Positions 19,401 to 26,900 of a DNA stretch of 64,000 nucleotides are shown piece after piece. The stretch is from Ornithodoros turicata (Eukaryota > Arthropoda > Arachnida > Ixodida > Argasidae). The translations under genes were made by a program, and so were the position numbers. The notes below the pieces were generated by a model. It was not told where the DNA came from. It was given only the letters and a program-made list of their open reading frames with translations, and did no database searches. Each line of letters begins with the position of its first letter. The stretch's first letter is position 1. Location of the stretch: NCBI RefSeq assembly GCF_037126465.1, contig NC_088201.1, forward strand, positions 231,590,258-231,654,257, read 5' to 3'.

Positions 19401-20328
19401 CATTCCTTCATTGATTTGTTTCAGAGAGTAGGACAGTACCTGCTCGAGGTGTGCCTCAAGGACTCTGACATCGGTGTAGTTGCTGAAGCCCTAGATGCAG
19501 TATTCGACGTATTCGGCGAGGACTCCACAGATTCTGTTGGTAGGGAGATAGAATTGGTGCCAAAGCTCAGGCAGATTTTGCCCGTGTTCAAGACGAAGGT
19601 AAGGCACCAGCATGCACGGTGTGGTGATATGAAAATCAATCAATCATGGCGAACTCTTGTTGGTCGATTTTGAGTGGTGGGTATCTGGGCACTAAGGTGT
19701 CTGTGGGAATAGAGGCATCGGGCAGAAGGGATCGCAGATGAGGAGTGACTTGCGGGCGGTTGTATTATTTTCCCACTCGTGCTGGCCAACAATTTAAAAG
19801 TTCTTCAATTTCAATTGGCAGGCACATGTTGAAAACTTGTCTCATCCATGTCTTTGATATCCTGTATTTGTACCATGTCTGTCTTCGTTCCCATAAAGTC
19901 GGCCAGCCCCACTGTGCGCTCTGACACTTACAGAGATGCAGTAATTTCCCTGGCCCAATTCTGGAATGTCCCCTGTTCAGTAAACAGCAAACGGGTGAAT
20001 GCTGAAATTCTTTCTGGTGGCAAGCCCATGTGAGCTCTGAAACGACGTGCTTGTAATTGGTTGTTAATCGTTGTGCAGCTGGTGTGGTTTTTAGTATGTT
20101 CAGTAAAGTGTGCACTCTGGGATCTTGGACTGTTTCTAGCCCTTTATGGCTATAGTATTTGTTCAGTGAACAGAAAAATGAAGTTGCGTTTTGCATGTCT
20201 CGTTGCAGATCAACCAGAACAGGAAAAGCCTGGGAAGTCAATACCCCGTTGTGATGACAGCAAAGACCAACTTGCTCAGGTTCATCAAATACAAGAGCAC
20301 AACAGGAGTCAAAAACGGCAAAGCATGA
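1322..20328 (+). CDS. HEATR3: HEATR3 (Syo1-like ribosomal protein import adaptor), copy A, 3' part of gene
   Basis: HEATR3/Syo1 is a HEAT/ARM-repeat adaptor that carries uL18 (RPL5) and uL5 (RPL11) into the nucleus for 5S RNP assembly. Eleven exons are read: 1322-1416, 2855-2964, 6812-6946, 7370-7515, 12243-12389, 12721-12812, 15721-15866, 16899-17035, 18187-18458, 19425-19598, 20209-20328. All have AG and GT borders. Splice phases agree except between 7515 (phase 0) and 12243 (phase 1), so at least one exon there is unresolved. Landmarks shared with vertebrate HEATR3 are LLWNLCESGETAVSIFN, AHCLHAVSEDNPEL, KQTALEILSNLC, an acidic loop, VKAVQCRSLLCI, VGQYLLEV, ALDAVFDVFGED and a lysine-rich C-terminus ending KNGKA. 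About the first 130 residues of the family are missing, presumably left of the window. Introns are packed with transposons, but no exon listed is interrupted. Assignment is by family knowledge, not by a search. Confidence 0.88.
1518..2058. mobile_element. hAT-like MITE with CGGTTCGGGTT repeats (left arm only)
   Basis: The ends are CAGGGATCGGAACCG and CGGTTCCGATCCCTG, flanked by a perfect 8-bp duplication GGAGTGAG at 1510-1517 and 2059-2066. The 541-bp interior is made of repeated GGTTCGGGTTCGG words near both ends, in inverted order, with no transposase. The mirrored right-arm site near 58,825 lacks the element. Confidence 0.85.
2059..2854. other. Intron sequence without further features
   Basis: Intron between the 1,416 and 2,855 exons. 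It is mirrored at about 58,041-58,825 in the right arm. Apart from a GGGGACC...GGGGTCCCC imperfect inverted word near 2,325-2,350, nothing stands out. Confidence 0.5.
2855..2964 (+). CDS. HEATR3: HEATR3 copy A exon, SGETAVSIFN segment
   Basis: The acceptor is TTTTCTCCTCAG and the donor GTTG|GTGAGG. One base completes the Cys codon of the previous exon, giving LC-ESGETAVSIFN; the end is phase 1. It encodes RERLLDVLLPCLDV and RIAIAV, matching the family's AVSIFNKEG...LAISVAYCL region. The other copy has Pro for the Ala of ETAV. Confidence 0.9.
3245..4472. mobile_element. pogo/Tigger-like DNA element, CAGTAGAATCTCGAT ends (shared by both arms)
   Basis: The element starts CAGTAGAATCTCGATAGTACGA and ends with the near-complement, flanked by TA at 3243-3244 and 4473-4474. 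The interior repeats ATACGAAT-type words near the ends. No intact transposase is seen. It is present in the right arm at 55,975-57,649 and so predates the arm split. The left copy carries a hAT-like insertion (3814-4236), the right copy a Harbinger-like insertion (56,295-57,170). Confidence 0.8.
3814..4236. mobile_element. hAT-like MITE with internal GAGGTGAGGTGAGG tandem repeats (left arm only)
   Basis: The ends are CAGAGGTGGGCA and TGCCCACCTCTG, with 8-bp target duplications CTCGCGGG (3806-3813) and CTTGCGGG (4237-4244). The right arm has the single empty target CCCGCGAG at 56,204-56,211. The interior is a GGTGAGGTGA-type minisatellite broken by short spacers; the 168-residue minus frame across it is a translation of that repeat, not a gene. 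Confidence 0.88.
4925..5270 (+). mobile_element. SINE-like element with tRNA-like region (left arm only)
   Basis: The insert is flanked by a perfect 10-bp duplication AGAAGTTAAT (4915-4924 and 5271-5280); the right arm near 55,500 has the site once. The 5' part is a hairpin of about 40-bp arms (GAACTGATGTTCTGAGGCTG and its complement). A tRNA-like region with A and B boxes follows at 5169-5241, close to the 3' end. A related copy lies at about 60,316-60,620. Placing the pol III promoter near the 3' end is unusual for a SINE. Confidence 0.7.
5169..5241 (+). pseudogene. tRNA-like sequence (SINE part), Ala-type GGC anticodon
   Basis: A full cloverleaf can be drawn: acceptor GTTAGCT with AGCTGGC (two G-T pairs), D stem GCTC/GAGC, anticodon stem CTGGA/TCCAG with loop CCGGCAA, T stem GTGGG/CCTAC with TTCGAGT loop. 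The B box GGTTCGAGTCC is a perfect match. Position 33 is C rather than the invariant T, and it sits inside a mobile element, so it is not a functional tRNA gene. Confidence 0.7.
5642..5976. mobile_element. AGAGCCTGAAG-type hAT-like MITE (family B), old copy
   Basis: Degenerate member of the roughly 325-bp family whose ends read TAGAGCCTGAAGTTTT. It carries the family words TTCAGGAAATATT, AAAAACTTCCAGTACGCTAAATTC and AAACTTCGGGCTCTA. It is mirrored at 54,831-55,171. Confidence 0.65.
6005..6033. repeat. GAA microsatellite
   Basis: A short run of GAA/AGA triplets; the mirrored run in the right arm near 54,776-54,800 is CTT-rich and of different length. Confidence 0.7.
6812..6946 (+). CDS. HEATR3: HEATR3 copy A exon, EDNPEL segment
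   Basis: The acceptor is CCTCCTGTGTGCAG and the donor GCAG|GTGAAG; phase 1 to phase 1. It encodes AHCLHAVSEDNPEL followed by SALKEVKPFYALCEG and LLKVLSAG. EDNPEL is a strong family signature. All three differences from the other copy are synonymous. Confidence 0.92.
7370..7515 (+). CDS. HEATR3: HEATR3 copy A exon, ILVNLAEG segment
   Basis: The acceptor is TTTCCGAAG and the donor CAA|GTGAGT; phase 1 to phase 0. It joins as LLKVLSAG-ILVNLAEGDD, parallel to the vertebrate LVAGTIWNLKD. It ends VETVSGLTQMVADIQ. An upstream acceptor (CTTCCAG) would also be open in this copy, but copy B has a TAG stop in that extension, so the 7,369 acceptor is preferred. Confidence 0.85.
7605..7956. mobile_element. 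TAGGGCCTGACTTTTT hAT-like MITE (family A), left arm only
   Basis: The ends are TAGGGCCTGACTTTTT and its complement, with a perfect 8-bp duplication TCTATGTA (7597-7604 and 7957-7964). The interior is filled with ATTCGGG/CCCGAAT words in both orientations. No coding potential. The right arm near 52,375 holds the empty site. Confidence 0.9.
8700..9017 (-). other. Intronic 318-bp segment almost identical between arms
   Basis: A minus-strand frame of about 105 codons is open in both arms (mirror 51,338-51,655), with one silent difference seen by eye. No family is recognised and codon choice does not look biased. It may simply be a low-divergence stretch. Confidence 0.2.
9243..10197 (+). mobile_element. 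pogo/Tigger-like deletion derivative (left arm only)
   Basis: The ends are CAGTAGAACCTCGATAATTCG and complement, inside TA duplications (9241-9242 and 10198-10199); the right arm has the empty GAATACC site. About 25-bp terminal repeats are followed by repeated CCGCTTAATTCGAA words. The interior keeps pieces of a transposase reading frame but lacks the central catalytic domain, so it could only move with help. Confidence 0.85.
9569..9685 (+). pseudogene. N-terminal remnant of a CENP-B/Tigger-type transposase
   Basis: A 38-codon frame starts MGKYKTPTVKEKVAV and contains a basic helix-turn-helix-like stretch, SKSRLAEQFGI, then stops. The pattern of a KEK...SKSRLAEQF start is typical of the CENP-B-like DNA-binding domain of pogo/Tigger transposases. 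The DDE domain is absent. A separate open frame at 9,772-10,089 may be the acidic tail. Confidence 0.5.
10625..11870 (+). CDS. Possible unresolved HEATR3 exon of copy A, split by a TTAA transposon
   Basis: Bases 10,625-10,695 and 11,832-11,870, read together across the 10,700-11,827 insertion and one copy of its TTAA target, form an open stretch containing GDEAGFEEGLSQGV and DGNLLYNLRM. It ends at a good donor CCTG|GTAAGTT in phase 1, the phase needed by the 12,243 exon. No homology to HEATR3 is recognised, and the stretch lies between inverted repeats of an older element. If it is an exon, copy A is disrupted here while copy B (50,573-50,686) is not. It may equally be non-coding. Confidence 0.22.
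10700..11827. mobile_element. TTAA-target (piggyBac-like) non-autonomous element (left arm only)
   Basis: It lies between TTAA at 10,696-10,699 and 11,828-11,831; the right arm has one TTAA at 50,612-50,615. Terminal repeats are GGGGGGATGTGGCAATTAAA and GGGGAGATGCGGCAATTAAA. The 1.1-kb interior holds no transposase; it contains a CG-rich patch at about 11,360-11,480. TTAA duplication is the hallmark of the piggyBac superfamily, though the tips are not the usual CCY. Confidence 0.82.
12243..12389 (+). CDS. HEATR3: HEATR3 copy A exon, KQTALEILSNLC segment
   Basis: The donor is GATG|GTACGT (phase 1). Two tandem acceptors, both phase 1, are possible in TTGCTCAAGCTCAAG, giving starts 12,237 or 12,243. 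The exon encodes VQVTKANYFQERSLEVEV and MAKQTALEILSNLCYGDG, matching the vertebrate LLTAQQTALEIIVNMC. The other copy differs by one Asn to Ser and one silent change. Confidence 0.88.
12721..12812 (+). CDS. HEATR3: HEATR3 copy A exon, acidic loop
   Basis: The acceptor is ATAATGCAG and the donor GTG|GTGAGT; phase 1 to phase 0. It encodes an almost wholly acidic/serine stretch including DDSNESDESSEGFEDVMD, at the same place as the acidic SDDEWEELSSSDES segment of vertebrate HEATR3. In Syo1 the acidic loop takes part in ribosomal protein binding. The only difference from the other copy is silent. Confidence 0.88.
13025..13348. mobile_element. Family B hAT-like MITE, intact copy
   Basis: The ends are TAGAGCCTGAAATTTT and complement with a perfect 8-bp duplication ATTATGCT (13,017-13,024 and 13,349-13,356). 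Present in both arms (right 48,711-49,043). It carries repeated ATTCGGGG and GGGTAAAAATCGGG words. Confidence 0.85.
13959..14318. mobile_element. Family A hAT-like MITE, left arm only
   Basis: Ends as in the other family A copies; flanks CTTATGCC and CTTATGTC form an 8-bp duplication with one mismatch, and the right arm near 48,100 has the empty GACATAAG. Confidence 0.87.
14805..15359. mobile_element. TA-target MITE, CCGTATTTTCACGCGTATTAGCCGC ends (left arm only)
   Basis: Near-perfect 25-bp terminal repeats start CCGTATTTTCACGCG and are flanked by TA; the right arm reads CAAGTACTGTAG across the empty site near 47,255. The interior repeats AGATAAGCCGCA-type words next to both ends. No transposase. 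Confidence 0.85.
15367..15650. repeat. Foldback repeat
   Basis: Two arms of roughly 130 bp are reverse complements (for example GTACAAAGTGAAGTGGTGAC and its complement) around a short AAGTATAAAGTATAAG spacer. It is found in both window arms; the right copy has a 176-bp insertion in its centre. Confidence 0.75.
15721..15866 (+). CDS. HEATR3: HEATR3 copy A exon, VPLNMPCEAHEAI segment
   Basis: A strong acceptor (TTTCTTTTCCTCAG) precedes GTTCCCCTG. The chosen donor is AAAAG|GTATCT (phase 2), giving a join to VKAVQCRS. A second donor 17 bases on (AGAAC|GTAGGT) also keeps phase 2 and would add a few residues. The encoded product reads VPLNMPCEAHEAIV to VIPKR. It matches the family position between the acidic loop and the QCRALFCL helix. 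Both differences from the other copy are silent. Confidence 0.85.
16433..16785. mobile_element. Family A hAT-like MITE, left arm only
   Basis: Ends TAGGGCCTGACTTTTT and complement with a perfect 8-bp duplication GCTATGCT on both sides. The right arm near 45,463 is empty. Confidence 0.9.
16899..17035 (+). CDS. HEATR3: HEATR3 copy A exon, VKAVQCRSLLCI segment
   Basis: The acceptor is TTGTCATTCAG and the donor AAAG|GTTGGC; phase 2 to phase 1. It encodes VKAVQCRSLLCIANLVQLLV and PEDLGGVSGL, closely following the vertebrate [23 protein letters not shown]. The other copy has Thr for Ser in GGVSGL. Confidence 0.93.
17345..17690. mobile_element. Family B hAT-like MITE
   Basis: Ends TAGAGCCTGAAGTTTTCGGG and AAACTTCAGGCTCTA. 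A second degenerate copy in opposite orientation follows to about 18,131, broken by the AT-rich tract. In the right arm only the second, outer copy is clear (about 44,480-44,965), so this copy may be absent or fused there. Confidence 0.6.
17960..18115. repeat. AT-rich AATTAATT tract
   Basis: About 150 bases of almost pure A/T built from AATTAATTAAAAA words, inside a decayed family B element. The mirrored tract at 44,490-44,625 differs in length. Confidence 0.7.
18187..18458 (+). CDS. HEATR3: HEATR3 copy A exon, serine-rich linker and RLNVVRIMA helix
   Basis: The acceptor is CCATAG and the donor AAG|GTCAGT; phase 1 to phase 0, 272 bases. It encodes AEDMELLESSTSACRS, a poly-serine run from TCATCATCATCA, then EEELRLMAQVGLH and SVRLNVVRIMASLACLL. 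This aligns with the family's GVRVNVVSILG region. The overlapping longer frame that runs through this exon is a shadow. The other copy has Pro in the serine run and His for Arg in VVRI. Confidence 0.9.
18658..19008. mobile_element. Family A hAT-like MITE, left arm only
   Basis: Ends TAGGGCCTGACTTTTTAGGG and complement with a perfect 8-bp duplication CTAATAAT. The right arm near 43,950 has the empty site. Confidence 0.9.
19425..19598 (+). CDS. HEATR3: HEATR3 copy A exon, ALDAVFDVFGED segment
   Basis: The acceptor is TTGATTTGTTTCAG and the donor AAG|GTAAGG; phase 0 at both ends. It encodes RVGQYLLEVCLKDSD, VVAEALDAVFDVFGED and ILPVFKTK, nearly the vertebrate IGCFLLEV, AGEALDALFDVFAD and FQPVFKMK. 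The 174 bases are identical to copy B by eye. Confidence 0.95.
20209..20328 (+). CDS. HEATR3: HEATR3 copy A terminal exon and stop
   Basis: The acceptor is GTCTCGTTGCAG; phase 0 to a TGA stop at 20,326-20,328. It encodes INQNRKSLGSQYPVVMTAKT followed by NLLRFIKYK and a Lys-rich tail. It matches the family C-terminus (LDNVKMNLRRFIAYQ). The other copy has Ser for the second Asn. Confidence 0.94.
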   Translation: MNQNRKSLGSQYPVVMTAKTNLLRFIKYKSTTGVKNGKA

Positions 20329-20905
20329 TCGTCTTACATGGTGAGCAGCCACTTCCACAGCATCTTCAATATCACGTTCTCCTGAGCAAACTGGTACACG
20401 TTAAACTACAGCTTCCGACTAGAGCTGTGTGAACAGCAAAATTTGGATTGCTAGTGGAATCCGAATAGTTTCTTCACAAGAGGAATCGCATCTGAATAGT
20501 TTCTTCAGAAAGTGAATAGAATCTGAATAGTTTCTTCTATATAGATAATAGTTCTGAAATGTCGACTCCTTTCTTGCCTAACTGCTCGCCTGCACCCTTC
20601 TCCTGTTGTCGAAAGTATGAAATTTTGTGGCAACTTTCAGAAAATCATGCAAGCATGTAGTAGTAATGTTCTGTGACACCATCAGTGTTTTGCATTTTGT
20701 TTTTTTGTGAGTCTGCATGAAGTTGGTTATAATACAGCGCAAGATATTTTCCCCGAGTGCAAACAAACTGGCATGTTCACGACCGAGCAACGTTCTGCTT
20801 GGGGTGTCGTCTGCTCTTTACACGGTGCTTTTCCCTTTAGTTACTCTCTAGGAATCACTGCAGCTTTCTTTTATCATATACTATGCTCTGAATGGTCTGC
20901 TTGAG

Positions 20906-20911
20906 AATAAA
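20906..20911 (+). promoter_or_regulatory. Candidate poly(A) signal of HEATR3 copy A
   Basis: AATAAA lies 578 bases after the stop codon, in sequence well conserved with the right arm. It would give a 3' UTR of about 0.6 kb. Not verified by transcripts. Confidence 0.4.
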
Positions 20912-22035
20912 GTGGAAGAAGGCCTCCTCTTATTTGTGTGTTCTTGTGTTTTTTTCAGGAGTGCTGACCTTTATCGTACAGATGAAGCTTTCACACATTA
21001 TGCCTCACTGGTGCAAGCTACACACACAACATCCGAGCGTCCACCCCCCAGGAGCCATTCATTCATCTCAGACACTTAAAGAGACAGTTTGAACAGCACA
21101 GTGTTCAAGTGCCTTTTAAAGCATGGACTACACCCGTGACGATAAATAAGAGCTTCTGTCAAATAGTAGTTGCAGGAGGGACTCCGGCACTACCGGCTTC
21201 AAATTGCGACAATATCGTAAAAAAATTCTGACAAGAACACGCTTTTTCGTGGTGCAGTAAAACCCCAGCCTTAAACCCCCCTCGAGCTTGAGGGAAACAC
21301 GAAGAACGACATGACACGAAGGCTCCCTTGAGCTCAGGGGTTCATTGTGCCATGGATCTTCACCAGCCTAGCCGCGGTTCTCTCACTTCTCCCAAGCCGA
21401 CAACCTTTTCCTTCATTTTTTTTTTTTTACTCCTTCTATATCATGAGCGTTCCATTTGACTTCTTGCTAAGATGTTCTCATTTCGGTTGTTAGTGTTAGC
21501 ACCAGCCATATAGAGGAAAAGTGTGCTTGCCGGAAAAGAAGACAGACCCCAAAACATTAGTCTTGTGCAGTTCGGTTACCCTGGCATAAAGAATTCAAAG
21601 TTGTGAACGGTAAAGTTTATATACGTTGAAAAGCATATATGTGTGGACGAATGCGTTAAAGCATTATTTCTTCTTCTGGCCTGTTTGGTTGTACATGGTG
21701 CAATATCCTGTTCATGGCATGCTTTGTAGAGCTAACATGCTGCAATCCGGAGTTTCGCACTCTATGTGTCCAAAAATTCATTAAAGGAATGGACATCCCA
21801 CATTCTTCTGTGAGCAAAATAAAACACAATAATGGTGGCACAATGGCAGAGCAATCTTGCCCAATGTTTACTCATGGACAGTAACGTTGAAACATTACGA
21901 ATCACTTTTTTTTTCCATGGAAAGTCTGGTTGTAATGAGGCACATAGCTTTGCATTTTACTGTTGAACCTGGCTGGATGAAGACAGGAAAAACTTGGAAT
22001 TGGGAGTAGCTGTACAGCCTTGCTAGATATCAGGA
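20912..22035. other. Intergenic sequence 3' of HEATR3 copy A
   Basis: Mirrored at about 40,890-42,000. No exon recognised; it contains short poly-T runs and a small hairpin-prone GGCTCCCTTGAGCTC stretch. The open frames seen are not supported by homology. Confidence 0.5.
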
Positions 22036-22706
22036 ACATACCTGGGTAAATTACTTCTAAAATGTAATTAAATTACATTACTCCAGTTAGAATTTAATTA
22101 AATTACATTTAAATTACATTACTCCAGCTAGAATTAAATTAAATTACATTACTTGTTAGTGCAATTGAAATGTAATGAAATTACGTTACAATTTACTACG
22201 AAACAGTAACTACATTACGGAGTCATTACTGTGAACTTAATCCTAACGCTATTGAGCACGTGGAAATTAATTGTCAAACAACACTATGTTGTAACAGCTA
22301 GGCGTACTTTATTCTGTGCATCACAAGGATTGTCACTCTCTCTTATTGCAAAAAAAGCTCTTCTTGCAGCAGAAGCAACTGACTTTCGAAGTGGCCGTCG
22401 TTAGGCTGCTCCTCGTGTCAGGAAACGGGTCTTCAGCCATGCCGAAGACTCTCTCTATCGGTGCGGACGATGGCAACGCGGTGTTGTACTCGTAGTCATC
22501 ATCATCATCTTCATCTTTTAACTCGCCAGTCGCCAGCTCTTTCTGCCAAGTGCCAGCACAGAACACACACTCGATTGTTTTGTAGAAAGTAATGAGTAAT
22601 GTCATTAAAAGTACTGCCCAACTAATTAAATTACATTACAAATTAGCAGAAAAAGTAATTTATTACTGTAATTTCATTACAGTAATAACATTACTACCCA
22701 GGTATG
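22036..22706 (-). mobile_element. hAT-derived element, ACCTGGGTAATTTAC ends (shared by both arms)
   Basis: The tips read CATACCTGGGTA and complement, with a candidate ATCAGGA duplication outside. Subterminal regions consist of TAATTTAATTACATTACT words. The interior encodes on the minus strand a remnant of a hAT transposase C-terminus. The right-arm copy is at about 40,255-40,883. Confidence 0.7.
22333..22605 (-). pseudogene. hAT transposase C-terminal (dimerisation) remnant
   Basis: The frame contains an acidic stretch (KDEDDDDDYEY) then SSAPIERVFGMAED and a RSSLTTATS stretch. Serine-Ser-Ala-Pro-x-Glu-Arg-x-Phe is the classic hAT dimerisation signature. The rest of the transposase is absent, so this is a relic inside a short element. 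The mirrored frame (40,358-40,678) keeps the same motif. Confidence 0.6.
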
Positions 22707-23159
22707 ATCAGGAAGGGACCGGACAGAAATCGAGTGATCGGCATTTCTATCCATCTGAGAGTATGTGTGTCCGCTGCTGACTGATGCCACTCCAATTGAG
22801 AAATACGACCGCCCACTGTTCCGCAAACATTTGTCCCAAGCTGTACGCGCTGTGGTGCTACCCATTATGGGCTGACTTTAATGTTACTCTTTCTCTCTGT
22901 TTGAGAGTTCATAACACATAAATATACTACTGTAGAAGTCGTTTTTTCCATGTGGAAGATGTTTTCGCGTTTTCGAAGGCAGGTGGTTTCAGGAGTGATT
23001 CGCGATAACTTGATTTTGCGCCCTACATTTCTGGGAGTGCTATGCCCTTGCGTATTGTGCCGTCGTCAATGCTGTGGCATATTTCGGTGCTCACAGACAT
23101 GGCAGGAAAGGCCCTGTACAATGGCCATTAGGGACCCTGCAGGAGGCCATAGTAGTGGC

Positions 23160-23843
23160 TGTGTTCCCCTGACGTCTGAACCTCTAACGACAGTCAACAA
23201 AGCAAGCACACTGTCTTTAAAAATGACATGAAAATACCAAAACAAGGTAGTGTTGCCCCCAGTGCTCCTAATCGCCTTCTACCAATACTCCTCTATCGGC
23301 ATCGTCACTGGCGATCGACAGCGGTTCCTAATAGGACCCCTAACGTCTTAACCTCTAATGACAGTGAGCAAACCAAGCACACTGTCGTTAGAAGCGACAT
23401 AGAACTATCAAAACAAGGAAGTGTCACTCCCGGTGCTCGTAATCACCTTATACCAATGCTCCTCTGTCGGCATCGGCACTGGCGCTGTACAGCAGCTCGG
23501 AATAGGGACCCTGACGTCTAAACCTGCATCGACAGTCCACAAATCAAGCACACTGTCGTTAAAAGCTACATGGAAATACCAAAACGGGCAAGTGTCGCTT
23601 CTGATGCTCGTAGTCGCCTTCTGCCGATACTCTATCAACACTGTCTCTGGCACTCGACACCGGCTCGGAATAGGGTCCCTGACGTCTTAACCCATAACGA
23701 CAGTCAACAAACGAAATGCACTGTCATGAAAAACGACATGAAATACCAAAACGGGCAAGTGTCGCTTCTGATGCTCGTAGTCGCCTTCTGCCGATACTCT
23801 ATCAACACTGTCTCTGGCACTCGACACCGGCTCGGAATAGGGT
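23160..23843 (-). repeat. Degenerate satellite units at the inner edge of the left arm
   Basis: About four diverged monomers of the 171-bp satellite, in the orientation opposite to the main array (they read CAGTGAGCAAACCAAGCAC where the array reads its complement). The last unit (from about 23,740) nearly repeats the previous one. They stop at the N gap. Confidence 0.85.
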
Positions 23844-23943
23844 NNNNNNNNNNNNNNNNNNNNNNNNNNNNNNNNNNNNNNNNNNNNNNNNNNNNNNNNN
23901 NNNNNNNNNNNNNNNNNNNNNNNNNNNNNNNNNNNNNNNNNNN
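23844..23943. other. Assembly gap of 100 N
   Basis: Exactly 100 undetermined bases, the conventional placeholder for a scaffold join of unknown size. Satellite orientation flips across it. Confidence 0.99.
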
Positions 23944-26900
23944 TCCTATTAGGAACCGCTGTCGATCACCAGCGACGATGCCAATAGAGGAGTATTGGTA
24001 GAAGATGATTACGAGCACCGGGAGTGACACTTCCTTGTTTTGATATTTCTATGTCGCTTTTAACGACAGTGTGCTTGGTTTGCTCACTGCCATTAGAGGT
24101 TAAGACGTTAGGGGTCCTATTAGGAACCGCTGTCGATCACCAGCGACGATGCAGATAGACGAGTATTGGTAGATGATTACGAGCACCGGGAGTGACACTT
24201 CCTTGTTTTGATATTTCTATGTCGCTTTGAACGACAGTGTGCTTGGTTTGCTCACTGCCATTAGAGGTTAAGACGTTAGGGGTCCTATTAGGAACCGCTG
24301 TCGATCACCAGCGACGGTGCCGATAGAGGAGCATTGGTAGAAGATGATTACGAGCACCGGGAGTGACACTTCCTTGTTTTGATATTTCTATGTCGCTTTT
24401 AACGACAGTGTGCTTGGTTTGCTCACTGCCATTAGAGGTTAAGACGTTAGCGGTCCTATTAGGAACCGCTGTCGATCACCAGCGACGGTGCCGATAGAGG
24501 AGCATTGGTAGAAGATGATTACGAGCACCGGGAGTGACACTTCCTTGTTTCGATATTTCTATGTCGCTTTTAACGACAGTGTGCTTGGTTTGCTCACTGC
24601 CATTAGAGGTTAAGACGTTAGGGGTCCTATTAGGAACCGCTGTCGATCACCAGCGACGGTGCCGATAGAGGAGCATTGGTAGAAGATGATTACGAGCACC
24701 GGGAGTGACACTTCCTTGTTTTGATATTTCTATGTCGCTTTTAACGACAGTGTGCTTGGTTTGCTCACTGCCATTAGAGGTTAAGACGTTAGGGGTCCTA
24801 TTAGGAACCGCTGTCGATCACCAGCGACGGTGCCGATAGAGGAGCATTGGTAGAAGATGATTACGAGCACCGGGAGTGACACTTCCTTGTTTTGATATTT
24901 CTATGTCGCTTTGAACGACAGTGTGCTTGGTTTGCTCACTGCCATTAGAGGTTAAGACGTTAGGGGTCCTATTAGGACCCGCTGTCGATCACCAGCGACG
25001 ATGCCGATAGAGGAGTATTGGTAGAAGATGATTACGAGCACTGGGAGTGACACTTCCTTGTTTTGATATTTCTATGTCGCTTTTAACGACAGTGTGCTTG
25101 GTTTGCTCACTGCCATTAGAGGTTAAGACGTTAGGGGTCCTATTAGCAACCGCTGTCGATCACCAGCGACGATGCCGATAGAGGAGTATTGGTAGAAGAT
25201 GATTACGAGCACCAGGAGTGACACTTCCTTGTTTTGATATTTCTATGTCGCTTTTAGCGACAGTGTGCTTGGTTTGCTCACTGCCATTAGGGGTTAAGAC
25301 GTTAGGGGTCCTATTAGGAACCGCTGTCGATCACCAGCGACGATGCCGATAGAGGAGTATTGGTAGAAGATGATTACGAGCACCGGGAGTGACACTTCCT
25401 TGTTTTGATATTTCTAGGTCGCTTTTAACGACAGTGTGCTTGGTTTGCTCACTGCCATTAGAGGTTAAGATGTTAGGGGTCCTATTAGGAACCGCTGTCG
25501 ATCACCAGCGACGATGCCGATAGAGGAGTATTGGTAGAAGATGATTACGAGCACCGGGAGTGACACTTCCTTGTTTTGATATTTCTATGTCGCTTTTAAC
25601 GACAGTGTGCTTGGTTTGCTCACTGCCATTAGAGGATAAGACGTTAGGGGTTCTATTAGGAACCGCTGCCGATCACCAGCGACGATGCCGATAGAGGAGT
25701 ATTGGTAGAAGATGATTACGAGCACCGGGAGTGACACTTCCTTGTTTTGATATTTCTATGTCGCTTTTAACGACAGTGTGCTTCGTTTGCTCACTGCCAT
25801 TAGAGGATAAGACGTTAGGGGTTCTATTAGGAACCGCTGTCGATCACCAGCGACGATGCCGATAGAGGAGTATTGGTAGAAGATGATTACGAGCACCGGG
25901 AGTGACACTTCCATGTTTTGATATTTCTATATCGCTTTTAACGACAGTGTGCTTGGTTTGCTCACTGCCATTAGAGGTTAAGACGTTAGGGGTCCTATTA
26001 GGAACCGCTGTCGATCACCAGCGACGATGCCGATAGAGGAGCATTGGTAGAAGATGATTACGAGCACCGGGAGTGACACTTCCTTGTTTTGATATTTCTA
26101 TGTCGCTTTTAACGACAGTGTGCTTGGTTTGCTCACTGCCATTAGAGGTTAAGACGTTAGAGGTCCTATGAGGAACCGCTGTCGATCACCAGCGACGGTG
26201 CCGATAGAGGAGCATTGGTAGAAGATGATTACGAGCACCGGGAGTGACACTTCCTTGTTTTGATATTTCTATGTCGCTTTTAACGACAGTGTGCTTGGTT
26301 TGCTCACTGCCATTAGAGGTTAAGACGTTAGAGGTCCTATTAGGAACCGCTGTCGATCACCAGCGACGATGCCGATAGAGGAGTATTGGTAGAAGATGAT
26401 TACGAGCACCGGGAGTGACACTTCCTTGTTTTGATATTTCTATGTCGCTTTTAACGACAGTGTGCTTGGTTTGCTCACTGCCATTAGAGGTTAAGACGTT
26501 AGGGGTCCTATTAGGAACCGCTGTCGATCACCAGCGACGATGCAGATAGACGAGTATTGGTAGAAGATGATTACGAGCACCGGGAGTGACACTTCCTTGT
26601 TTTGATATTTCTATGTCGCTTTGAACGACAGTGTGCTTGGTTTGCTCACTGCCATTAGAGGTTAAGACGTTAGAGGTCCTATGAGGAACCGCTGTCGATC
26701 ACCAGTGACGGTGCCGATAGAGGAGCATTGGTAGATGATTACGAGCACCGGGAGTGACACTTCCTTGTTTTGATATTTCTATGTCGCTTTTAACGACAGT
26801 GTGCTTGGTTTGCTCACTGCCATTAGAGGTTAAGACGTTAGGGGTCCTATTAGGAACCGCTGTCGATCACCAGCGACGATGCCGATAGAGGAGTATTGGT